64,000 bases of DNA from Asticcacaulis tiandongensis (GTDB lineage Bacteria; Pseudomonadota; Alphaproteobacteria; Caulobacterales; Caulobacteraceae): NCBI RefSeq assembly GCF_006475605.1, contig NZ_SSBC01000010.1, positions 1,116,001 through 1,180,000 of the forward strand, given 5' to 3'. The notes under the pieces were generated by a model that saw only the letters and a list, made by a program, of their open reading frames with translations, made no database searches and was not told the DNA's origin. The translations under genes were made by a program, and so were the position numbers. Positions 38,428-46,093 of the stretch are shown piece after piece. Positions within the stretch are counted from its first letter, which is position 1. Each line of letters opens with the position of its first letter.

Positions 38428-39543
38428 ATGGCCGACACCGCCCCCGTCTCGCAAAAAACCCCTGTAACGGTTCTGACCGGCTACCTGGGCGCTGGCAAGA
38501 CCACGCTTCTGAACCGTATCCTGAGTGAGAACCACGGTCAGAAATACGCCGTCATCGTCAATGAATTCGGTGAAATCGGCATTGATAACGACCTGATTGT
38601 CGGCGCGGACGAAGAAGTGTTCGAAATGAATAACGGCTGCGTCTGCTGCACGGTGCGCGGCGACTTGATCCGCATCCTGTCGAACCTACTGAAGCGCAAG
38701 GGCCGCTTCGATGCGATTATTGTGGAAACCACCGGCCTTGCCGATCCCGGCCCCGTCGCCCAGACCTTTTTTGTGGATGAGGATGTGAAGGCCAAGACCT
38801 ATCTTGATTCGGTGACGGCTCTGGTCGATGCCAAACACTTCGATCAGGCGCTGGCCGCCGATCGTGTCGTCAAGGAACAGATCGCCTTTGCCGACCATAT
38901 CATCCTCAACAAGACCGATCTGGTCGATGGTGATACGCTCAATCAGATCGAAGCCCGCCTCAAGGGCCTGAACCCGCTGGCCTCCATTCAACGTGCCGAG
39001 CGTTCAGGCGTCGATATCCAAAGTCTGCTTAATCAGCACCGCTTCGATCTTGAGAAAATGGACTCAGTGGCCAATCACCACGATCACGGCCCCGATTGCG
39101 CAGATGATTGCGGCCACGATCATGCGCATGATCACTATCATCATGATCACGGGCATGACCACGACCACGTCCATGACGAGCACTGTGGCCATGACCACAG
39201 CCATGATCACCACAATCATGACCACATCAACCCGATCCACGACACCGAGATCACCAGCGTTTCCTTCAGCACCGACAAACCGATCAATGGCGTGGCCTTC
39301 ACCCGCTGGCTCGACAAACTGCTGGCGGAAAAGGGGCAGGACATCCTGCGCGCCAAAGGCATCCTCAATATCAAGGACGAAGACCGCCGACTGGTGTTTC
39401 AGGCCGTGCACATGATCCTTGAAGGCGACCTGCAAAAGCCTTGGGGCGAAAATGAACCGCGCCTCAGCCGGGCGGTGTTCATTGGCCGTCACCTTGACGA
39501 AGCCGCCCTGCGCACCGGCTTCAACGCCTGCATCGAGAAATAA
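38428..39543 (+). CDS. CobW/COG0523 GTP-dependent metallochaperone
   Basis: 371 residues. G1 loop GYLGAGKTTLLN (18-29), metal-binding CVCC (71-74), Walker-type ETTGLADPGP, NKTDLVDGD, then a His/Asp-rich stretch (about 216-272, many HDH triplets) and the CobW C-terminal domain. The His-rich linker and CxCC point to Zn2+ (or another divalent metal) delivery, as in the ZNG1/YeiR group. ATG at 38428 chosen; the open frame upstream adds 60 residues without family similarity. Confidence 0.9.
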   Translation: MADTAPVSQKTPVTVLTGYLGAGKTTLLNRILSENHGQKYAVIVNEFGEIGIDNDLIVGADEEVFEMNNGCVCCTVRGDLIRILSNLLKRKGRFDAIIVETTGLADPGPVAQTFFVDEDVKAKTYLDSVTALVDAKHFDQALAADRVVKEQIAFADHIILNKTDLVDGDTLNQIEARLKGLNPLASIQRAERSGVDIQSLLNQHRFDLEKMDSVANHHDHGPDCADDCGHDHAHDHYHHDHGHDHDHVHDEHCGHDHSHDHHNHDHINPIHDTEITSVSFSTDKPINGVAFTRWLDKLLAEKGQDILRAKGILNIKDEDRRLVFQAVHMILEGDLQKPWGENEPRLSRAVFIGRHLDEAALRTGFNACIEK

Positions 39544-39662
39544 TTCCTCCGGGGTGAGAGCCTGACACCAAACAATCGCTTAAGCAGATCGCAAGACAGC
39601 TTACGACGCCCGATTTGACAAAACGCTGATATGGTGGCGCAAATCTTGCTATGTCACAGAAA

Positions 39663-39701
39663 CTTCCCGTGGCCGTATACCTCTCAGGTGCGCACGGGAA
39701 G
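39663..39701. other. Perfect 9-bp inverted repeat upstream of the acyltransferase
   Basis: CTTCCCGTG (39663-39671) and CACGGGAAG (39693-39701) with a 21-base loop, 28 bases before the ATG at 39730. No T run follows, so this is an operator or leader hairpin rather than a terminator. Confidence 0.45.
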
Positions 39702-39729
39702 CATCTGTTTCTAAGACTGGCGGGATATT

Positions 39730-40794
39730 ATGGTTGGCGCTCCGGCGATCGAAAACTCAGGACAACGGTTTGCCTTTCTGGATGCCCTTAGGGGCGGGGC
39801 CGCCCTTTTGGTTATTACGGCTCATTCTCTGGAGCACAGCAAATTCACTGAATTGTGGAACGGGTTGTTCAGTTGGATAAGCTATGGCGCATTCGGGGTC
39901 GCCGGGGTCGCGGTTTTCTTTTTTGTCAGCGGCTATATCATACCTATAAGCCTTGAAAAACGTGGCGACATAAAGCTGTTTTTCATAAGCCGTGCCCTTA
40001 GAATTTATCCTCTGTATATTTTTATATATTTCCTGACGATACTGGCTTCGGGGCAGATAAATTTCCTTTTTTCTCCGGACTTCTTACCCAATCTGACGGC
40101 ACATCTCCTGTTTGTTCAGGAATATGTGAAACAGCAAAATTATGTTGGCGGTTCGTGGACCCTCTCTCTCGAAGCTATATGGTATATTGGTTTTGCGTTT
40201 CTCTTCTTTACGAAGCTTAATCGGAACAACATCTTTATAATCGTGTCTGTTACAGGTGTCTGCCTCATTGCTCAGGCCCTGTCCCTCTTTGTAACGCCAC
40301 TCCCTCTCGGACGTCTCAGCATGCTGGTTGCGTGCGTTACCGGCATGTTTTTCTATCGTTACAGCGCTGGGCAAATGGACCTTCGTCAATTCACTTTTTT
40401 TGTATCGACTTTACTGCTTACCATATTGGCAAATCTTACCGTACGCACCTTCGCCGAAAGCGATAACCCATCCATGCTGAACGACCTGATTGCCTGGGTT
40501 ATTGCAACAACGATATTTATTTTTGTTTTTGCCAATCGTCACAGCAGATTCTGGAACGCAGCATTTCTTCGGTGGCTTGGCGAAGTCAGCTATTCCTTAT
40601 ATTTGCTCCATAGCGTTATAATCATCCTTCTGTTGCGCCTGACCCCGCTAACGGGATTATGGTTCATACTCACCGTGTTTATCACTACAATTCCGCTTGC
40701 CTTGCTGACCTTCAAATATATAGAAACCCCTCCGATCAAGCTTGGCCGATCGCTTGCAAATACCAGACGTCAGCCGCAAAACCAGAATATCTAA
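39730..40794 (+). CDS. Acyltransferase family 3 (OafA/NodX-like) membrane protein
   Basis: 354 residues, about 10 membrane helices. FAFLDALRGGAALLVITAHS (15-34) contains the family's R and the H of the active site; FFFVSGYIIPISLEKRG, SRALRIYPLY and GGSWTLSLEAIWYIGF are further signatures. It O-acylates exported or surface sugars. It is visibly more AT-rich than its neighbours (many TATAT runs) and sits between the COG0523 and WD40 genes, so it may be a later insertion. Confidence 0.87.
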   Translation: MVGAPAIENSGQRFAFLDALRGGAALLVITAHSLEHSKFTELWNGLFSWISYGAFGVAGVAVFFFVSGYIIPISLEKRGDIKLFFISRALRIYPLYIFIYFLTILASGQINFLFSPDFLPNLTAHLLFVQEYVKQQNYVGGSWTLSLEAIWYIGFAFLFFTKLNRNNIFIIVSVTGVCLIAQALSLFVTPLPLGRLSMLVACVTGMFFYRYSAGQMDLRQFTFFVSTLLLTILANLTVRTFAESDNPSMLNDLIAWVIATTIFIFVFANRHSRFWNAAFLRWLGEVSYSLYLLHSVIIILLLRLTPLTGLWFILTVFITTIPLALLTFKYIETPPIKLGRSLANTRRQPQNQNI

Positions 40795-40833
40795 CCCGCT
40801 TTATGGGCCTCACGGCCATTTTCAGATAGTTAC

Positions 40834-41820
40834 ATGCCCTTTGCTTTTGAAAAAAACTACGGCGATTACATCGTCGCCGCCCTGTTCGACTCTGCCGATG
40901 AGCCTGTGGTGGCCATTGCCGACGGGCGCGTGGCGTTCCCTGATGCAGGCGCTGAATTTGCCGCACATCCCGACGCAGGCATCTTGAGCGCCGCCATTCA
41001 CCCGTCAGGCGTCGGCCTGATTACCGGCGGTGATGACGGGCGCATCGTCTGGACGACCAAAGAGGCTGGCCCGGTCGAAATCTCCGCCCACAAAGGCGCA
41101 TGGCTTGACGTGCTGGCCGTCAGCGAAGCCTCGAACCTTGTGGCCGCCGGATCAGGCAAGACGGTTTACCTGCATGATCTGGTGAAAAAAGACGCCCCAA
41201 AAGTTTTGGAGCATCCCTCCTCCGTCTCAGGCCTAACCTTCGATTCCAAGGGCCGCAAGCTTTACGCATCCTCATACGGCGGGGCTTATGTGTGGTTTGC
41301 CCGTCTGGCGCAGCAGAAGCCAAGCCTTCTGAAATGGGCTGGCTCACACACCAACATCGCCATTAGCCCCGACGATAAATTCCTGATCACTGCCATGCAG
41401 GACAATGCGCTGCACGGCTGGCGGTTGGCGGACTCCAAAGACATGCGCATGGGCGGCTATCCGTCCAAGATCAAGTCGCTCGACTTCTTCGCCAAGGGCA
41501 AGCTGCTGGCAACCTCAGGGGCAAATGGCGCGGTCGTCTGGCCGTTCCTCAAGGCCAATGGCCCGATGGGCGAAAACGCCTCTGAAATCGCTGCGGACGA
41601 ATCAAGCCTTGTTACCGTGGTCTCAGGCGCTTCCGAGGACACCATCCTCTCCGCCGGACTTGATGATGGGCGCGTGTGGCTGGCGGAGCTGAAATCCACC
41701 GCTCAGGAATGGATCAAGCGCGAAAAAGGTGCCGCCATCAGCGCCTTGGCCATGTCGGGCGAAGCCAACCGCATCCTTATTGGCGACGAGGACGGTTCGG
41801 TCTATATCTACGAAGCATAA
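40834..41820 (+). CDS. WD40-repeat protein
   Basis: 328 residues forming a seven-bladed propeller by repeat count: successive GGDDGRIVW, AAGSGKTVYLHD, KLYASSYGGAYVW, ITAMQDNALHGW, LATSGANGAVVW, AGLDDGRVWL and GDEDGSVYIYE. No signal peptide, so cytoplasmic; no catalytic domain. WD40 genes next to COG0523 GTPases occur in Caulobacter relatives (recall), which would link it to metal handling; here the acyltransferase gene separates them. Confidence 0.82.
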   Translation: MPFAFEKNYGDYIVAALFDSADEPVVAIADGRVAFPDAGAEFAAHPDAGILSAAIHPSGVGLITGGDDGRIVWTTKEAGPVEISAHKGAWLDVLAVSEASNLVAAGSGKTVYLHDLVKKDAPKVLEHPSSVSGLTFDSKGRKLYASSYGGAYVWFARLAQQKPSLLKWAGSHTNIAISPDDKFLITAMQDNALHGWRLADSKDMRMGGYPSKIKSLDFFAKGKLLATSGANGAVVWPFLKANGPMGENASEIAADESSLVTVVSGASEDTILSAGLDDGRVWLAELKSTAQEWIKREKGAAISALAMSGEANRILIGDEDGSVYIYEA

Positions 41821-41843
41821 TCTATTTCGCGTTTGGGGACATC

Positions 41844-42542
41844 ATGGCGGCCACAGCTAAAAAACGTTTCAGGCCCTTTCGCCTGTTGCTGCAAATCTGT
41901 GTCGGCCTGTTTATCTTCAGCATAGTTTCGGTGGCCGTGCACCGCTTCGTGCCGGTGCCGTTTACCTTCCTGATGTTCCAGCGGGCGTTCGAAGGCCACG
42001 GCATCGACCACCGCTGGGTGCCGATGGAGAAAATATCCGATCATCTTAAGGTCGCGGTCATCGCTGCCGAAGACGCCAAATTCTGCTCCCATCAGGGTTT
42101 TGATCTGGACGCCATCGAAAAGGCCCAGAAAAACAATGCCCGTGGCCGCAAGGTACGCGGTGGCTCGACCATCTCGCAGCAGACAGCGAAAAATGCCTTC
42201 CTCTGGCCGCAGCGCTCGTGGGTGCGTAAAGGCGTCGAAGCCTACTATACCGGCCTGATTGAGCTGATGTGGCCCAAGGAACGCATCCTTGAGGTCTATC
42301 TCAACAGCATTGAATGGGGCCCGGGCATCTATGGGGCAGAATCGGCCTCCCGCCACTGGTTCGGCAAAAGCGCCTCGGAACTGAGCCGTTCCGAAGCGTC
42401 GCGTCTGGCGGCCATCCTCCCCAGCCCACTGAAATGGAAAGCCGCCAACTCAGGCCGTTATGTCAAACGCCGCTCCAATGCCATTGTCGCCAATTCGCGT
42501 GTCGTGAAAAACGGCAGCCTTGCGGAATGTGTGCTCAATTAA
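41844..42542 (+). CDS. mtgA: Monofunctional peptidoglycan glycosyltransferase
   Basis: GT51 enzyme that polymerises lipid II into glycan strands. 232 residues: membrane anchor (about 13-35), then AAEDAKFCSHQGFD with the catalytic Glu76, RGGSTISQQTAKNAFLW (second signature) and LNSIEWGPGIYG. GGGGA precedes the ATG at 41844. A longer open frame upstream (from 41676) overlaps the WD40 gene and is not used. Confidence 0.95.
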   Translation: MAATAKKRFRPFRLLLQICVGLFIFSIVSVAVHRFVPVPFTFLMFQRAFEGHGIDHRWVPMEKISDHLKVAVIAAEDAKFCSHQGFDLDAIEKAQKNNARGRKVRGGSTISQQTAKNAFLWPQRSWVRKGVEAYYTGLIELMWPKERILEVYLNSIEWGPGIYGAESASRHWFGKSASELSRSEASRLAAILPSPLKWKAANSGRYVKRRSNAIVANSRVVKNGSLAECVLN

Positions 42543-42651
42543 TTTTATACTTTAATTTTATACCGGCCCACCTATCCGACCGAGCCTGCCATATCGAGAA
42601 TTTAGACGCGTCCCCCTTATGATTGCTCAAGGATCAAAAAGGAGACAGACT

Positions 42652-42954
42652 ATGTCAGTTCTTGAACGCATGGACACGGCCATCAACACCACCCTGTCCG
42701 AAGGCGCTGAGATTATCGAGCTTGAACTCACGCCTGAGGATTATGCCGAACTGATGAAGTTCGCTGCAGATATGCCCGCTGAAAGCCTTGAAGGTTTACA
42801 GCTTGATCTTCAGGCCCAGACCTATCGCGGCTTTAGCTTCGAGGTGCTGCACGGCACACCGGTGAGCGGCATTCTCACCGAAGAGGGCGCGGACCGCCTG
42901 CCCTATAATAACGAAACCGACGGTCATATTACCTCAGAGCGTCAGGACAACTGA
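42652..42954 (+). CDS. Small hypothetical acidic protein
   Basis: 100 residues from the ATG at 42652, which has AAGGAG nine bases upstream. Rich in Glu and Leu; alternating helix then beta pattern (IIELELTPEDYAELMKFA). No signal or membrane segment. I do not recognise the family. It ends the core-like stretch; accessory DNA follows. Confidence 0.75.
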   Translation: MSVLERMDTAINTTLSEGAEIIELELTPEDYAELMKFAADMPAESLEGLQLDLQAQTYRGFSFEVLHGTPVSGILTEEGADRLPYNNETDGHITSERQDN

Positions 42955-43229
42955 GCCCATCCTCACGCCAGCACAAACGGGCGTCTTGCCGCCTTTCCTT
43001 CAAGGGCGGCCACCATGGCTAAAGGTATGTGCGTGCCTTACAATGGATGGGGCCCTTCACGCCCGCTGCGGCACAGAAAACCAAGCAACAACAGTTTTAC
43101 AATCTGCACCGAATAGCGGAGGCACTTTGGTGACGTTCACTATCAAGGCAAAAGGACTTGCGGCAACGATTTGAGCATCATTGTGGCTAAATGATACTGG
43201 CGTTTTCGAATACATGTCTGACGCCTGCG

Positions 43230-44279
43230 CTATTGGGTGATCGCTGAACCGAACCCAGCGCCTCGGCGTTGCACTTCTCGAAACGCTGTTGGCGTGTCTC
43301 CAAACTGCGTCTTAAAAGCACGATTAAACGGGCCGATAGACCCAAAGCCACAATCGAGCGCAATCGTCAGCACCGGCAGATGATCAAAATCGCGGTCTGC
43401 CAACTGGCTCGCGGCCTGATTGATGCGAAAGTGATTGATCATGTGATTGAAGTTACGAAAGCCCAGCGCGCCGGTAATGCACTGCGTCACCTTATATTCC
43501 GCTTCGTTCACATGCCGCGCGAGATCTGCGACCTTCAAGTTCGGAGTCGTGTAAAATCTGTCGTCGCTAATCAGATTTAGAATGCGCGCCGCCAGAAGCT
43601 CATCGTCATGTGTCGCCGCTCGTCGCTTTACAGGTTCAGACAGCGGTGCATGACTACGGTAATAGATCGCGATACTGGCTCCTAACATCGCCAAAAACGC
43701 GCAGCTAACCTTAACCGCGTTGCTCCATTCTGCGGTTACACTGCCTTCCGGAGCACCGCTGGCCCACAACACTGCGACTGCCGTAAGCGTCGCATATCCC
43801 GTCAGGAAACTCACACGGAACCCGCGTTCGGCCTGTGGCATATTATTGCGAATGTCCCGCAGCGGCTCGCTCAGCGCAAGCAAAAGCACGGTCGAGCCGG
43901 TTAGTCCCTGAATATTAATAACCATATGTGTCAGCGGCTCCATTGAGGGCCCCGCTAATTGTACAAATCCACCTGCCAACACCAGGATCAGGACTGTGGC
44001 CAACGGCCACGGCGAAGCTCTGACGGCCTTAGGGCGAAACAATGCGCGTGCCATAAGCCAGGACCATCCGCAGGTCGCATTGGCAGCCACAGCGATGAGC
44101 CCAGAGACCACGCCGAAACCATCACCGATCAACCGGCCCAAACAAAAAAAGCCAATCGCTCCTATAAACAGCGCTCCGTAAACATGCATGTCTTCGATCT
44201 TGCGACCACGTTTGACCAGCAGCGTCACGGTCACTGCGATAACCGCAAATATCGGCGGAAACACATACATCTTGTTCAT
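43230..44279 (-). CDS. AraC-family regulator with membrane-spanning N-terminus
   Basis: 349 residues from the ATG at 44279 (a GTG nine codons upstream is possible). The N-terminal 200 residues hold about six or seven hydrophobic helices; the C-terminal 100 residues are a double helix-turn-helix (LKVADLARHVNEAEYKVTQ and IALDCGFGSIGPFNRAFKTQFGDTP). Membrane-bound AraC regulators of this form sense signals at the inner membrane. It diverges from the DUF2306 gene over 185 bases and may control it. Confidence 0.88.
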   Translation of the reverse strand: MNKMYVFPPIFAVIAVTVTLLVKRGRKIEDMHVYGALFIGAIGFFCLGRLIGDGFGVVSGLIAVAANATCGWSWLMARALFRPKAVRASPWPLATVLILVLAGGFVQLAGPSMEPLTHMVINIQGLTGSTVLLLALSEPLRDIRNNMPQAERGFRVSFLTGYATLTAVAVLWASGAPEGSVTAEWSNAVKVSCAFLAMLGASIAIYYRSHAPLSEPVKRRAATHDDELLAARILNLISDDRFYTTPNLKVADLARHVNEAEYKVTQCITGALGFRNFNHMINHFRINQAASQLADRDFDHLPVLTIALDCGFGSIGPFNRAFKTQFGDTPTAFREVQRRGAGFGSAITQ

Positions 44280-44464
44280 TATGATCTGGCCCCACTCGCG
44301 AAACACGCTTCATCTTACACCATTGCGCTTGGTGAAGGGATAGAGGGCAACAATGAAAATATATCGCCGATTTCCAAATCGGCGAGACGGGCTCGTACCG
44401 TAAGATAAATCGTCGCCCTTTTCGCGGCCATCGTCGCGTGGCTTGAGGGAGACATAGCCTTAAA

Positions 44465-45268
44465 ATGACACAACAAACGACACCCGCCGGCGGAACCTTA
44501 CTGCAACGCTCAGGCTTGATCTGGTACCTTACGGCCGCTGCGGGCCAACTGGCCTTCATTTGGATGATTATCGCCCATTACGGCCGCAAAACAATGAGCG
44601 GCAACTATCAGGGCTGGAACGACAAGCCGATCATCAAGGGTTATGTCGAAGGCGACGAAGCCGGAAATCTTCTATTCATCGTCCACGTACTTCTGGCGGC
44701 AGTCATTACGCTTGGCGGCCTGCTTCAGCTCATTCCTGTCATTCGCAGACGGTTGCCCTGGTTACATCGCTGGAACGGCCGCACCTTCATAGTGATTGCT
44801 TATATTCTGGCGATAGGCGGACTCTGGATGACCTGGATGCGCCCAACCTATCTGTCGATAATTTCCGCAGTTGCCGTCTCCGTTGACGGCGTGCTGATCC
44901 TGATCTTCGCTACCTTAACTTGGCGTCTTGCCATAAAGCGTCAGATAGAGGCGCATCGAAAATGGGCCATGCGCACCTTCATGGTCGTAAATGGCGTATG
45001 GTTCCTGCGTATAGGCATTATGGGCTGGGTACTGATCAGCCAAGGTGGCGCGGGCTTAACGAAGGACATGTCCGGTCCCCTCGACATCCTGCTGCAATTT
45101 GGCGCGTTTCTCATTCCGCTCAGCGTACTCGAACTCTACTTCCTGGCCCAGCGTAGTCAGCACAGGCTTACGAAACGGCTGGTCAGTGTGCTGGTACTCT
45201 TCTGGACGGCCTTCATGGCTCTCGGCATTGGCGGCGCTGTTGCGTTCATGTGGGGCCCTTACATGTAG
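44465..45268 (+). CDS. DUF2306 membrane protein
   Basis: 267 residues, about seven helices. The motif LPWLHRWNGRTFIV (about 98-111) and HRKWAMRTFMVVNG (about 161-174) with conserved His residues recall DUF2306/cytochrome-b-like membrane proteins that may bind heme; this is inference. Divergent from the AraC-type gene. It is the last gene before the transposon region. Confidence 0.75.
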   Translation: MTQQTTPAGGTLLQRSGLIWYLTAAAGQLAFIWMIIAHYGRKTMSGNYQGWNDKPIIKGYVEGDEAGNLLFIVHVLLAAVITLGGLLQLIPVIRRRLPWLHRWNGRTFIVIAYILAIGGLWMTWMRPTYLSIISAVAVSVDGVLILIFATLTWRLAIKRQIEAHRKWAMRTFMVVNGVWFLRIGIMGWVLISQGGAGLTKDMSGPLDILLQFGAFLIPLSVLELYFLAQRSQHRLTKRLVSVLVLFWTAFMALGIGGAVAFMWGPYM

Positions 45269-45332
45269 CTTCAGGCCGACCGCAGCCTCAGGCAGCGCTT
45301 ATTGCTGTCTGAGGAAGAATGAAGCCTGAAGC
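45268..45332. other. Nested hairpin directly after the DUF2306 gene
   Basis: Outer 9-bp stem GCTTCAGGC/GCCTGAAGC (45268-45276, 45324-45332) and inner 11-bp stem CCTCAGGCAGC/GCTGTCTGAGG (45286-45296, 45304-45314; one G-T pair in RNA). No T run on either side, so it is not a normal terminator. The outer arm starts in the stop codon. Confidence 0.6.
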
Positions 45333-45383
45333 AAAAGAGCGACATGCACATCCGCCAAAGGTGCCGCGATATTCGCGAAACAC

Positions 45384-45424
45384 CGCTTATTCTGAGCCGC
45401 CATCCCGTTAAGCCAATATGCAGC
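45384..45424. repeat. Copy B of the short dispersed element (see 10056-10101)
   Basis: Ends with TTAAGCCAATATGCAGC, matching 10085-10101 with one mismatch. It lies 19 bases outside the candidate transposon tip, so it probably belongs to the host flank. Confidence 0.4.
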
Positions 45425-45443
45425 TTTGAAAGATTTTCAGGAT

Positions 45444-45504
45444 TGTCCGGGAATCGACACGTCTTATCCGGAAAAACGACCCATCCCATCCGGAATGGAC
45501 AATG
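45444..45504. mobile_element. Candidate Tn7-like transposon end with three TnsB-type sites
   Basis: Starts TGT and carries three spaced direct repeats: TGTCCGGGAATCGACACG at 45444, TATCCGGAAAAACGACCC at 45465 and CATCCGGAATGGACAATG at 45487, spaced 21 and 22 bases. Tn7-like ends begin TGT and hold arrays of about 22-base TnsB sites. A fourth weak copy (TGCGGACTC) may lie at 45509. No matching opposite end was found, so this stays tentative. Confidence 0.4.
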
Positions 45505-45793
45505 ACTGTGCGGACTCAATAAACCGCGCGCCCCAACATACTGAACTGTTTAGGTTTTGCAACGTGCGCCAGCTTGGTGCATCCGGTGCTTACCGCTAAT
45601 CTGTCGAAAACATATAACTTTTGCGGATAAGAAAGGCAAAACGGAAACGGGAACACGCAAGCAATTGAAACAATAGATTTTATTCCCGCAAGTCGAAACT
45701 CTTATTGCAGTTCCTTCGATGACAGAGAACACGCATAATCAGGTCGCTATTAGTGCCAGAGAGAACCAAGAAGGCATTAGCGCCCTCGGTTCA

Positions 45794-46039
45794 CTACGTC
45801 CTGAGATCGCGAGAAATGAGACCAGAAGCGCTCTTGAACCATCGGCCAATTATCTGGCTCAATCGCGGTTTCGGCTTGATAAAAATCGTCTCATTCGCAA
45901 CCCAAACATAGGCTTTCTGTCCTTCACGGAGTTGAAGCTGTGTCACTATTTCATCCGGGATGGTCCACAAAAGGTCACCGTTATCAAGACGTTGCCATTC
46001 AACATTCCAGCCGGATTTTGTTATGTCTTCTTTTTCCAT
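45794..46039 (-). CDS. AbrB/SpoVT-like small protein, last gene of the tns operon
   Basis: 81 residues. NGDLLWTIPDEIVTQLQLREGQKAYVWV (in part) followed by ETIFIKPKP is the swapped-hairpin pattern of AbrB/MazE-type DNA-binding domains. No toxin gene lies next to it. AGAGGA stands eight bases before the ATG at 46039; a second ATG at 46045 is too close to it. It follows tniQ by 54 bases, so it is probably co-transcribed and could regulate the element. Confidence 0.65.
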   Translation of the reverse strand: MEKEDITKSGWNVEWQRLDNGDLLWTIPDEIVTQLQLREGQKAYVWVANETIFIKPKPRLSQIIGRWFKSASGLISRDLRT

Positions 46040-46093
46040 TTTCATTTCCTCTTGGATTGATTTCGCGCATATCCCATGCGCGGGTTGCCTTCT

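Larger units (their letters stand above)
45333..45793. other. Non-coding stretch at the transposon's left side
   Basis: No convincing gene. It contains copy B of the dispersed element (45384-45424) and the candidate transposon end (45444 onward). The remaining AT-rich part (45540-45790) shows nothing I can name. Confidence 0.5.

Noticed and set aside
42986-43174. 62-codon plus-strand frame after the small acidic gene
   Set aside because: Odd composition with Cys and Trp scattered, no SD, no family; the 275-base gap looks non-coding.
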